DNA of 24,813 nt. Origin: Chara braunii (lineage: Eukaryota; Streptophyta; Charophyceae; Charales; Characeae). The DNA lies in NCBI GenBank assembly GCA_003427395.1, contig BFEA01000290.1, positions 299,815 to 324,627 on the forward strand. Reading direction: 5' to 3'. The translations under genes were made by a program, and so were the position numbers. Positions 11,333 through 20,768 of the stretch are shown here, one piece after another. Under the pieces are notes generated by a model. That model was not told the DNA's origin. It did no database searches and saw nothing but the letters and a program-made list of their open reading frames with translations. Positions within the stretch are counted from its first letter, which is position 1. Every line of letters starts with the position of its first letter.

Positions 11333-11374
11333 GCAATCTCGTGCTATGTGTCCTGGCTGATGGCAGGTATAACA
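11333..11374 (-). pseudogene. CCHC zinc knuckle of gag
   Basis: The minus strand encodes CYTCHQPGHIARDC, an exact CX2CX4HX4C nucleocapsid knuckle. These bind RNA and are diagnostic of retroelement gag. The same frame is open upstream to the MITE edge (VRTATYLGESQ...) and reaches a TAA two codons downstream (11324-11326). All four zinc ligands are intact although the gene around them is broken. Confidence 0.9.
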
Positions 11375-11454
11375 TCCATCGGCAGGGGCTACCGCGGATC
11401 CTCCGACTGCTTGAGCAGGTTGGCTTTCGCCAAGATATGTTGCGGTTCGGACAA

Positions 11455-11975
11455 CAACAGAAAAATTTTCCAAAAATAAATAATCATTCTATCGTAAAAT
11501 TATACTCTAAATTTTAAATTTTTATTCCATCTTTTAAAATGTCATTCCAATTTTAAAATTTTTCATCTTACTTGAAAACTTTCCTTCCAAGAATGGGGTA
11601 TCCCTTCTTATTTGAACTAGATGCTAGAGATGGAATGAAAGTCTGGATGAGTTCATGAAATATTTTAATTGGATTGTTATTCTAAGTAAGGATTTCCAGT
11701 CATAAATAGGTTAATCCAATCTAAATTAGAAGATATTTGTTGTAGTAGAATGAAAGTTTAATTAAAACATTTCATAAACTCGTCCAGACTTTCATTCCAT
11801 CTTGAACAAATAGATGTAGTTGGAAGGGAAAACTCATATTTAGACGGGAACTTATCAAATAAAAATGTAAATTTGATAATTGGACGAACATTCGAATGAT
11901 AATTTATAAATATGAAGGATTTTTTTTTATGGAATGTTTTTTCAACTTTCATTTCTCGTGGGAATTTTTTCGTTG
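11455..11975 (+). mobile_element. Foldback MITE-like element, copy B, inserted in gag
   Basis: About 521 bp, colinear with copy C and inverted relative to copy A. It begins CAACAGAAAAATTTTCCA and ends GGAATTTTTTCGTTG. The internal arms (about 11635-11680 and 11760-11805) are near-perfect reverse complements containing GGAATGAAAGTCTGGA. It separates the gag body (above 11980) from its zinc knuckle (11333-11374), so it inserted into the older Gypsy copy. The flanking dinucleotides (AA and AG) do not match cleanly. Confidence 0.85.
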
Positions 11976-11979
11976 AGTG

Positions 11980-12720
11980 GTGAGACGCATCAATCGCATG
12001 AGCGTTTCCATCCTGGCATTGTACTCTTTCTGTTCTTTCTTGCATCAGATTTACTAGGGTTTTCGTTAGTTCTAACAGTGCACTGAACTCGTCCGTCCGA
12101 CCGGTTGTACTTGTGGAGGGTACAACTTGAACAATTTTCGTCGATGATGGTCCTGTGGTTAGATCGGAGAGAGGTCTCTTTGTCGTCATTTGTTCCAGAT
12201 ATGTGACAGGGCCCGATATAAACCCCATATTTTCAATCTTGTCCTGAAGTGCTGCTAATTCCGCTCGTGTCCGATCTAGTTTGCTAGAGTCTCTGTCTTT
12301 AGTGTGATCTTCCCCTTCAAGAAAACTAGCAGCGAAATTTCGTTTCATCTCTTCAGCCGCGTCCGTGATCTATTGCATGGTGTGATTAATGGGGGAAAAC
12401 TGTTTTCGCAGCTTGGCTTCCATGGCACGGCTCCTAAGCCCATCGATAAACAAATCTATCTCGACTTTCTCATCTCGCTTGGATTTTACGAACCATCTAT
12501 TCGGCGATGAACTCGGGGGGTTTCTGCACTCGGTCTTTGATGATGAAGAACCCTTGTGCCGAGTGGATGTAATAAAATTGGTGCAAAAAATCCCTATCAA
12601 ATGTCGAAAGATCTACCCAAAGGTAGGTACTAAAGCAATGATGCGCATCGCCTCCTTACCGTGTTGGGATATTAATCTTGGCTTCATCATTATCGTACCA
12701 TTTTGCACGTAGCGTGGCTA
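11980..12720 (-). pseudogene. Gag capsid-like remnant
   Basis: The minus-strand frame from 12600 reads through residues such as EIDLFIDGLRS, a form typical of retrotransposon gag ("FI.GL"), then meets an in-frame TAG at 12370-12372 and continues as a charged stretch (AAEEMKRNF, RAELAALQDKIENM) with coiled-coil character. A Ser/Thr-rich linker follows and the reading stops at the MITE junction near 11975. Further upstream (12600-12720) another frame gives KWYDNDEAKINIP, also gag-like. Gag packages the element RNA in virus-like particles. The identification is by residue pattern and position only; the low complexity of gag makes it less certain than the zinc knuckle. Confidence 0.6.
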
Positions 12721-12993
12721 ACCATGCTCCTGCCAAGTGATGGGTGGGATTGAATAGGTACAAATCCGGTGGGGTTGTAGGCGCACGAGCTCAGACTAGC
12801 TGCGCGGAAAAAGGTCCAACAGGGTTTGCTCCGCCTTGTAGCACATTAGCATTTGGTGCTTAGTTAGCGTTCATGTCGGCTGCCTGGGGATGGAAAGTGG
12901 TCCCCTCAAAAAACTTTGAAAGATTCATGGGGATCCAAGTCTCCCTGTCCGACTACTCTAAGACGCAAGATGAGTTGTTGTCGGACAAGGTTA

Positions 12994-13514
12994 CAACAAA
13001 TTTTTTTTCCAAAATTAAATAATAATTCTTGAGTAAAATTACATTCTAAATTTTAAATTTTCATTCCATCTTTAAAAATGTCATTCCAATTTTTAAATTT
13101 TTCGTCTTACTTGAAAACTTTCCTTCCAAGAATGGGGTATCCCTTCTTAGTTGAACTGCATGCTAGAGATGGAATGAAAGTCTGGATGAGTTCATCAAAT
13201 ATTTTAATTGGATTGTCATTCTAAGTAAGGATTTCTAGTCATAAATAGGTTAATCCAATCTAAATTAGACGATATTTGTTGTAGTAGAATGAAAGTCTAA
13301 TTAAAACATTTCATAACTCGTCCAGACTTTCATTCCATCTTGAACAAATAGATGTAGTTGGAAGGGAAAACTCATATTTAAACGGAAACTTATCAAATTA
13401 AATTGAAAATTTTAGAATTGGACAAACATTGGAATGATAATTTATAAATATGAAGAATTTTTTTTTTATGGATTTTTTTTTCAACTTTAATTTCTCATGG
13501 GAATTTTTTTGTTG
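12994..13514 (+). mobile_element. Foldback MITE-like element, copy C
   Basis: About 521 bp, closely similar to copy B along its whole length, including the internal hairpin arms. It begins CAACAAATTTTTTTTCC and ends GGAATTTTTTTGTTG, flanked on both sides by TA. It lies between the Gypsy gag fragment and the LINE fragment. Confidence 0.85.
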
Positions 13515-13539
13515 TACAACAAGAATACGGGGGTGGACA

Positions 13540-13915
13540 CACAACTACAAACTCTCAGTCTTCGGCAGGGCCCTGATTCTTTTTGCTGCTGCCTTGAACC
13601 GTCACCTTTTTGGTATTATGGTTCCCCCTGTCTATATGCTTGCTACGGGACAGTGCTTACAATGAAATACAGAGAGCGGCGACAAGATATCTCTGGAAAC
13701 CGGAAGCAGTTGAAGACTAGGGGCACATCTCGAAGGTGGCTTGGGAGGCGGTGTCCCGACCCAGATCACAAGGAGGTTTGGGTGCCCTAGACCCCAGATG
13801 CAGAATCTGGCCCTATTGGCTAAATGGGTGGTGAAGGCCCGCGTCGATGACCCTACAAAATTGTGGATTAGGATGGTTGAGTACATCCTTGGTTTATAAT
13901 GGTCTACCCCAGGCT
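13540..13915 (+). pseudogene. LINE ORF2 fragment, C-terminal part of the reverse transcriptase region
   Basis: Two frames together give a recognisable LINE segment. First GRALILFAAALNRHLFG, as found just after the RT palm. Then, shifted by one frame, IQRAATRYLWKPE, a TAG (13718-13720), and KVAWEAVSRPRSQGGLGAL with the GGLG signature at 13772-13783. Then, shifted again, QNLALLAKWVVKARVDDP. Plant L1-type ORF2 proteins carry FLW...W..V..P...GGLG..D...N.ALL.KW in this order. Two frameshifts and two or more stops make it dead. The catalytic RT motifs (upstream) are absent; the MITE copy C borders its left end. Confidence 0.85.
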
Positions 13916-14755
13916 CACGAGAGTGTTGGGTGTTGTGTATGCTACCCAACTTCTCTAATAGATGTGTGAAATCGAAGATCTGGAAATAAATTTTATATGC
14001 CTGGCATAAAATTCACCCGTCTTCACTGGCTCAGCTTACCACTAAATTAGGAATTGCTAATCAATGCTTGTTTGAGAATAAGTTGATTTGCCTCCCCAAT
14101 GGAGAGCCCTTTGCAGCTAAAGAAGGTGAGGGAAATTTTGGTAGGGCTTGGCTGGAGAAGGGCATTTATCGGGTCAAACATCTCTGGGATGCAGAGAACG
14201 ATGATTGGTACACAGATAAAGTAATGAGAACCCGGCTCCCTTGGTTGAGACAGGTTCGAAAAAAATTAGCCAAACTCAAAGGCGCCTTGCCTAAGTCCTG
14301 GATCTCGTTGTTGAAGTCATCAACTAAAACTATGGCAGGCACCTGGGTGAGGGCAGAGACGGGCTCACATAAGGTGTGGAAAGTGGTGGGTCCAGAACTG
14401 GGTCAGGCCATGCGGGTGGAAGAATGGCAGATCAGTTTGGTAGGCCAAGGAGTGAAACGACTCAACTATGTACTAGACAAGACAGTGAACTACACAGTGG
14501 GCTTACCTGAGCTTCGGGTTCAACTGAAGAACACTGCAAGCATTGTCTCCTTATTGGCGAAAGGGATAATTTTACGGTCCAGCCTCTAATGTACGGATGG
14601 GCGCAACCTCGTGGTAACTCAGGCCAAGAGATCACCACCCCCCTATGTTTCTACAAAGCGAAGGTAGGAGTGGCCTGTCTGAGGGCCAGAGTGGAGATTT
14701 CACCGTTAGGCCTGGCCTCCCATCGCATGGGAAAAGTCAGGGGTCCGCAAGCTTC
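13916..14755 (+). pseudogene. LINE ORF2 fragment, segment between RT and zinc finger
   Basis: Continues the preceding fragment on the same strand. The frame 14068-14589 is open for 173 codons and includes NGEPFAAKEGEGNFGRAWLEKGIYRVKHLWD; a W-x-x-x-G-I segment followed by DLWD-like residues is usual after the RT of plant LINEs. A frame change near 14570 leads to DNFTVQPLMYGWAQPRGNSG and onward to a TAG near 14757. The likely function of this part is unknown even in intact elements. Confidence rests on continuity with the GGLG segment. Confidence 0.7.
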
Positions 14756-16485
14756 ACAGCCAAACTAGTTGGCACAATGGAGAGCTCTTCGAAGCATTCC
14801 CTGTCTGAAGGAGGCGATCTTGTGACGCCCAACCTCACACCTAGCGCGACTTCCTGTTTCGGAGTGGGAGGGGGCCCGGAAGCGCGTAGTAGGGGTGTGC
14901 CAAGGATTTTAGGAAAGTGGGGGTGGAGTCCCATGTCAGAACTGAGATCTCTGGTCCCAAGTTTCAAGGACAGAAATGCAAGTGATTTCACGTAAGGCCA
15001 TATCTTTTGGTTTTGCCTTTCCTCGAAGTCGAGTAGCTAGTTTCGCCGACCGTGTCGCCTGAGGCGGGTTCGTACTTGGTGTACGAAAGGGAACACGGTG
15101 GGTGTCTCTATGTGTATACACTTGTCGCCGACGGGTTTTACAGATCTTGGAATCTGACGTGGACTGCCTCAGCCGAAGGCTGTGCTCTCGACACTCATCT
15201 TCGGAGCGGGTACATCGTACAAACCCTACAACTCGATAGGTGTCGTACTGTCGGCACTCATAGCACAACCTTTGGGGCCAGCAGGGGGCTATCGACTCCC
15301 AAAGGAGAACCGTTAGACTGTGGTAGGGGGGAAGGAGATAAAATGGAGAAAAGTTGGTTTCAATGTAGTACTGGTAATTACGGGTGTTGGGGTAATCTGG
15401 TATCGGGAATTCCGTCCGAAGGCCTTGTGAATGTCCCAGGTACACAGTCTACCGTCCTTTGTTTGACAGGGGTAGGTCGGAAACCTTGAGTTTGATCGAC
15501 GGAAAAGTTGTTCGCTCTCCCAGTAATTCTGGTACTCGGGGTTCCTTAAATTGGCATGATCAGTGATCTATAATGGAACGTTGATCTCCATGTTCTGCAA
15601 GAGGGATTCAACTCATACATTTGGTCGTGCAAGGAGAGGTGGTGTCGGGGACGGGTCATGAAGACACGCATATACTTGATGAGTGTCGTTTTGGTGATCA
15701 TTCGTATACATGCGTACTCATGATCCGTTCCTGCTAATTCCGAATCAACCTATACAAGTCAGACGGTTGTTCGACGAAAACATACTTTCATACATAAGAT
15801 GTCAGTCGCGCTAGCCATACCCAGACCAGCCTGTAAACCGCCTGCTATTCATGCATCTATCCAAACCCAGTCGATCAATGTTGTATACTTGAAAATATAA
15901 ACGTACAGAAAGGGGTCGGGTTCCATACAATCATCGATCGGTCAGTTTGCACAAACGTCATACAATCCACATTGAAGAGGAAGGGATGGGGGAGGGAAAG
16001 ATACTTCATACATCAATCAAAGGAAGAAAGAGAAAAATCCGGATGAATGAGGTACTCAAAATTGTAAGACAGGACAAGGCAGACTACACGACCGCACGAC
16101 CCTCGGCCCCGAGGGACGGGCCGCAGCGTTACCGGGAGCGTTGCGCCCCGACCTGGGTTGTGACATCGCACAGTGGGGCATGGTGAGGGCACGCGGCGGC
16201 GACGGTGGCCATCTCTTCTCTCAACCAGGCGCTTTGCGCAAGCGCAGGTGACAGGAGGTGCTTGTCCACGCCACGTCACAAGCTGATGTGGCGGATTGAC
16301 TAACTCTCATTGTTTTTTTTTTCTTTTGGGAGTTCCACGTTTCACTCCATTGCTGCTGCGCTTTTGCACGTGGCATATGGCCTGAGAGGTGTTGGCTACC
16401 TCGACGCCTATGGATTACAGTGGAGTCGGCCCTTGGTCAACTGAAGTGCGAGTGCAGTGGCGACTGCAATCATGAGGAAGTGGGT
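14756..16485. other. Unassigned stretch, possibly LTR-like
   Basis: No protein is recognised, including in the 145-codon plus-strand frame 15052-15489. A purine-rich GAAGGAGG is followed at 14821 by TGTGACGCCC, the kind of sequence that begins some Gypsy LTRs, and GGTTGTGACA ends at 16165. No matching second LTR and no target duplication is visible, so a solo LTR is only a possibility. 16090-16250 is GC-rich. Confidence 0.3.
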
Positions 16486-16489
16486 GTGT

Positions 16490-16948
16490 CGGCATAATCA
16501 GGGCGCTGCATCACCAACACCATCATCAACAGCGAGCGGTTCGACCGTCATCATCATCAGGGTGCTGCTCGTCATTGTGACAATCATCACCATCATCATC
16601 AACAGGGCGTGGCGAGTCAACACCATCATCATCATTAGGGTGCCGCTCGTTATCAACATCAAGGTGTGGGTTGCGTCATTATCAACACGGCTCATCATGA
16701 TGATGATCATCATCGGTTTGTCTTCATAGGGTTTGTTTGTTATCAGCATCATCATTATCATTTCGTCAGTATCATTACCATCATCAATAGTTCACCATCA
16801 TAGGGCATTGTTGGTGAAGCTTGTCGTCATAGGGCGTTGCTCACCCTTATCATCATCATGATTAGGTTATTATCAAAGGTGCTCGTCATTAGCACCATCA
16901 TCATCCTTCTGTCATCACAGGGCACTGTGCGTCATCATCATCATCATT

Positions 16949-17026
<78 letters not shown>

Positions 17027-17046
17027 GTCATCATCGACATCATCGA

Positions 17047-17089
<43 letters not shown>

Positions 17090-17370
17090 GTCATCATCAT
17101 CATCATCGTCATCATCATCATTATCAGCATCATCATCATTATCAACATCATCAATTTGTAATCATAGGGCGCTGTTAGTACTGCTTTTCAGTATGATCAG
17201 CATCATCATTCTGTCTTCATTTTCATCATTACTATCATCATCATCATTTTGTCATCATTAGGTGCTGCTCTTCAAGGCCTTGTTTGCCCTTCATATCAGC
17301 AGGTGAGCTGGTCATCAACATCCTCCTCCTCATCATCATCTTCAGGATGTCGATCATCGTCATCAGCAAA
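16490..17370. repeat. Compound CAT/ATC satellite
   Basis: Runs of CAT/TCA triplets, purest at about 16932-17155, alternate with a recurring word close to AGGGCGCTGCTCGTCAT. It appears near 16500, 16559, 16603, 16637, 16726, 16802, 16829, 16874, 16919, 17165 and 17258. Poly-His (plus) and poly-Met (minus) open frames over it follow from the triplets and are not genes. Confidence 0.9.
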
Positions 17371-17454
17371 TCCAAAAAAAAAAAAATCTCATCTACCTTT
17401 CTCCATCATAATTTTTATAAACTCATGAGGCTCATTTTTTTTTTTCTCCACTAT

Positions 17455-18262
17455 TAATTTATGATTTCCCGTTGGGCGCACTAATGAATTATTTTTGTGC
17501 GGGTGGGGTGCTGGGGTTTTAAGGAGGAGAGCTCTACTCCACAGGGGCTTCACAAGGTGGGGGGTGAAATGCCCTGGAGGGAGTGGGGCCAGATTTTTGG
17601 GGGAAGTCCTATTCAAGGGTTGGGAGAGATGTATGGGCTGGCATCATATCATCCCAGCGGAGGCAGATAGGGGTGAGGGGTTGGTTGAGGCATACTTTGG
17701 GTGGAACTGGATGCCTTACTGGAAGTAGGGGGAGGAAGCAGGTATGTCCCAAGTTGGAGCCGATAAGGACAGCTTGTGATCAGGGCAGTCCTTTTCGGTG
17801 GAGGCAACGGAGGGACAGGGGGAAATGGAGGAGAGGGGGAATAAATAATCCATAGGAACGTTCGAAATTATGATTCTCCTCTCAAGCTTATACGAATTAC
17901 TTCTGGTGGGGGGATGGGTTGGTTTTAAGGGGGAGAGCTCTACTCTTCAGAGGCTTCACAAGGAGGGAGGTGATTGCCCTGAAGGGAGACGGGGCAAATT
18001 TTGGGGGATGCTCTATTCTGGGGCCGGGGGAGATGTATGGGTTAGCATCATATCCCAGCGGTGGCAGATAAGGGCAAGGGGTTGGCAAAGGCATACTTTG
18101 GGTGAGAACTGTATGCCTTTGTAGGAGTAAGGGGGGGAAATGGGTTTGTCCCAAGCTGGGGCCGATGAGGAGTGTTTGTAATCGGGGGCGGTCCTTTTTG
18201 GTGGAGGCAGCGGTCGGGCAGGGGGATGAGGGGAAAGGGGGGAATTTCTATATCCTTTGCTT
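17455..18262 (+). repeat. Tandem duplication, two units of about 406 bp
   Basis: Unit 1 (about 17455-17860) and unit 2 (about 17861-18262) align along their length with indels: AATTTATGATT / AAATTATGATT at the start, GAGCTCTACTC at about 17529 and 17935, and CATACTTTGGGTG at 17691 and 18092. The spacing shrinks from 406 to 401 across the unit. The divergence means it is not recent. No protein is recognised in either copy. Confidence 0.8.
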
Positions 18263-18663
18263 GTATTTGGTTGAGACGCTTTCTGCTTCTTTCAGGAATT
18301 TTCAAAACAAGCACCCTTGTTATTCTTGGCTACACTGGAATTAGACAGTTATATTCAGGGTCCTTGGCTGTTCGATGTCAGAACGACGCTGGGCGGCACC
18401 GGGGTGATGCCCTGTGACTTGCCGAAGGTGAGGGCATGAGTCATTCAAGTTGTAGAGCGATCTGGGGATGCTATGGGGGGGCATCCTAAGGGACAGTCAA
18501 GGATGACATTGGTCGGAGCTGGAGTGAGTCGCGTTGCTCTGTAACCTAGCGGATAGGGGGCGTGAGGCCTGGATGAGTTTGTCAAAGAATAAGTCAGTTT
18601 TGGCGAGCTTTGTTATGATCTGTTGGAAATCCCTTAGATGTTAAAAAAAAAAATAAAAAAAAA
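18263..18663 (+). mobile_element. Possible poly-A-tailed retroelement 3' end
   Basis: The sequence ends in A11-T-A9 (18643-18663), as expected of a plus-strand retrotransposed 3' end. Upstream, one frame reads AWMSLSKNKSVLASFVMICWKSL before a stop. I cannot assign the family. The duplicated block 17455-18262 may belong to the same element. Confidence 0.4.
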
Positions 18664-18750
18664 TCCAAGAGTGTCACAAACAAAAATGGCCGAAATCAGA
18701 AATGCAAGTTACAAAGAAAAATGCGAAGAGGTAACACCGCTTCCACACAC

Positions 18751-18773
18751 CTCTCTCTCTCTCTCTCTCTCTC
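18751..18773 (+). repeat. (CT)n microsatellite
   Basis: Eleven and a half uninterrupted CT units. Confidence 0.95.
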
Positions 18774-19685
18774 AAAGCTCCCACGATGTGGGCAGTTCAT
18801 CGCCTCGCACCTACCAACAATCCTTCGCGAAGTTGTCACCCCGCTTAGCCTGAGTATGGAAGCCAGGTTCGCTCGTGTGCCACAGTCCTTCACGACCACA
18901 CGTAAACCCTGCATACCCGGCACCAGCTCGTCGGATCGCCCAACTCCCTACTCACCATTTTGTTCTCTGCTCGTTAGACAATCCTCTCGACCGCGCTAAC
19001 TCCCAAGTGAAGATTAGAAAGTGAATCAGTCGCGTGTGCGAGCTTTATAGCAGTCGGTAGTTTGCACGAGATAATTCCGGATTATGCTGAAGCAAGAGGT
19101 AGAGAGGAGAAGGAAGTGCCTATGGGTGCATGATGGGGCTGCGGCGTGGGGGACGTAGCCGCTCTCCTCGCATCGATCCAGTCGTGCACCTGCTGGCCAA
19201 TGAGATAGACGGGAAAAAGACGTCAAGTTTCACGTGGAAAAAAAAAGAGATTAAGAAGGGAGAGGATTACAGTTACATCTGCGCTCGCCAAGAAGGAGCA
19301 AGAGGAGATTACAGTTGCAATTAGAATTTCGGCGCGACGGGGGCAGAGCGTAGAACAGGACGCAACAACGCGCGTGCAAGTAGGGAGCCTCGTGCGATTA
19401 CAGCCAAAAATTACGACGCTCCCAAATTCCTAACCTATTCAAAGTCCTAACTGCAAGAAGAAATATCGCGAACCTGCGTAAGTTCAAAATTCAAGAAGAA
19501 ATTAAGAAAAAGGATTCCCCGCGCGGTGATCGCGCCAAAAATTCCCCTCCCCACAATATAACAAGAAAGAAGCTATGGCAACAGTTATTTCCGCGCTCGC
19601 TAAGGCACGATCAATTACCAGCCGTCGTGGGACCAAACTCTTTCCAGAAGACGGGGGCATTCATGCAATTGGGCGGGTCCCTCCC
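18774..19685. other. Gene-free stretch
   Basis: No supported gene or element. A short duplication (GAGGATTACAGTTACATCT / GAGATTACAGTTGCAATT) lies at about 19262-19322. Open frames are short and not recognised. Confidence 0.4.
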
Positions 19686-19689
19686 GATT

Positions 19690-20187
19690 AACCCCCAACA
19701 GTCGCGCAGAAAATCGCACGTTTACGGAAAGTAGTTCCTCACACTTTGGCTTCAGTCCCTGCATGTCATCCCCTCGGCCCTGTGGTTGTCTCGGAGAGGG
19801 ATGAATTTGTCCATCACATGCATGAGATGCCAGTGGGGCTGGGAATCCAACTCCCATGTTTGGATTCACTGCCCGTTGTCGGATGAAATTTGGGCATGGT
19901 GGTCCAAACTTTGGAATGACTTGTCAGGAGGGGACTTTAACTGGACAGATGACTGGATATTGTATGGTCAACTGCCTGACCCCAATCTGAAGTACTCTGA
20001 GGGGTGTGGTTATGTGGCTCTGGTCTGCAGAGGAACGATCATGCAAGTGATATGGCAGGCATGGAATGCGGCCGTTTTTAAGCAAGAGAAGATATCGCAG
20101 CAACAACAGCAACATCAAATCCGGTACAACATCAGACTCCTGGAGCGAGATCCCACTACCGATGTATGTGGTGTGTATGTGGATTAG
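19690..20187 (+). pseudogene. LINE ORF2 C-terminus with zf-RVT zinc finger
   Basis: The plus frame reads FLTLWLQSLHVIPSALWL then SRRGMNLSITCMRCQWGWE and SNSHVWIHCPLSDEIWAWW. The CX2CX8HX4C ligands at 19819-19872, preceded by an F-L-x-L-W-L and R-R-G pattern and followed by C-P and W, match the zinc-binding domain at the end of plant LINE reverse transcriptases (zf-RVT). Farther on, VIWQAWNAAVFKQEK fits the usual end of the protein, and the frame closes at 20185-20187. An in-frame TAG at 19732-19734 interrupts the start of the domain. It lies on the same strand and in the correct order relative to 13540-14755, so it could be the other end of the same element. Confidence 0.85.
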
Positions 20188-20691
20188 TGTTTAAGGTTTG
20201 TGACTGTCAGGCATCGTGGATTTGGCAGGAAATCAGCGGTAGCCTGTTTTTGTGAATTAAGCCCGGGAAAAGGATGTTTTTTTTTGCTCTCCCATTGGAA
20301 GGTTTTTCTTTCGTTTTCGCTGTGGGGATCCTGTGGTGGTCCCAAACGTGCGTGAAGTCGAGACCAATTTTTTTGGGTAATGAAATCACGCATGTTTCAT
20401 TCACGGCAAAGGCAAAGACGAATGACTTCATCGCTGGAAACTGATTGTGGTTTGGGAGGTGTTTGGGAGGGTTCGATCCCCTCACCTACTTGCCCTCCTT
20501 TGCCAAAGAGAATTTCTGTCAGAAGAACCGAACAGTGTGCACTGCGGCCTATTTCAAGGAAGCCTTTAATATTGTCAATGAATATGGTCCGTGTGCCCAC
20601 TCACATGCAGTCGTCTTGACTGCCACAGCCATGGTCAGTGAATCATACCCTGACATCTGACACCCCGCCTGGAGCAGACACCATCTGTGAG

Positions 20692-20703
20692 AAGAGCACT
20701 TTC
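20692..20703 (+). repeat. Target-site duplication left of the U6 retrocopy
   Basis: AAGAGCACTTTC, repeated exactly at 20757-20768 on the other side of the U6 fragment. Confidence 0.85.
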
Positions 20704-20756
20704 GTCCTTCGGGACATCCGTTAAAATTGGAATGATACACAGAAGATTAGCATGGC
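20704..20756 (+). pseudogene. 3'-truncated U6 snRNA retrocopy
   Basis: The 53 bases begin GTCCTTCGGGACATCCG (the U6 5' stem-loop), continue TTAAAATTGGAATGATACAC, and end AGAAGATTAGCATGGC, which holds the U6 AGC triad region. Compared with the conserved U6 sequence the ACAGAGA box is altered (ACACAGA), the 5' stem has lost bases, and the whole 3' half (internal stem-loop and tail) is missing. U6 is the catalytic spliceosomal RNA; this copy cannot function. Upstream there is no U6 promoter-like USE/TATA pair. It is flanked by exact 12-bp direct repeats, so it arrived by retrotransposition, very likely using LINE machinery. Confidence 0.88.
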
Positions 20757-20768
20757 AAGAGCACTTTC
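20757..20768 (+). repeat. Target-site duplication right of the U6 retrocopy
   Basis: Second copy of AAGAGCACTTTC, starting at the base after the U6 fragment ends. There is no A-run between the U6 sequence and the repeat. Confidence 0.85.

Larger units (their letters stand above)
10338..12990 (-). mobile_element. Decayed Ty3/Gypsy-type gag-protease region
   Basis: On the minus strand, in the expected order, lie gag, a CCHC zinc knuckle, a linker and a retropepsin domain. The reading frame is broken by stops (TAG 12370-12372, TAA 11324-11326, TAA 10979-10981, TAA 10692-10694), by frame changes between blocks, and by an inserted MITE (11455-11975). No RT, RNase H, integrase or LTR is visible, so it is a fragment. 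The assignment rests on the zinc knuckle plus the DSGA protease site in the right order. It is not functional. Confidence 0.8.

Noticed and set aside
16837-17178. Open frame rich in poly-His (and poly-Met on the other strand)
   Set aside because: It is the translation of the CAT microsatellite, with no other protein feature.
4746-19606. Shared word CGCGCTCGCTAAGGC near 4746 and 19592
   Set aside because: A single 15-base match in 24.8 kb is close to chance, and the flanks do not align.
20467-20483. tRNA-like T-arm GAGGG-TTCGATC-CCCTC
   Set aside because: The arm is perfect, but there is no matching acceptor stem, D-arm or anticodon arm around it. A tRNA-derived SINE remains possible.
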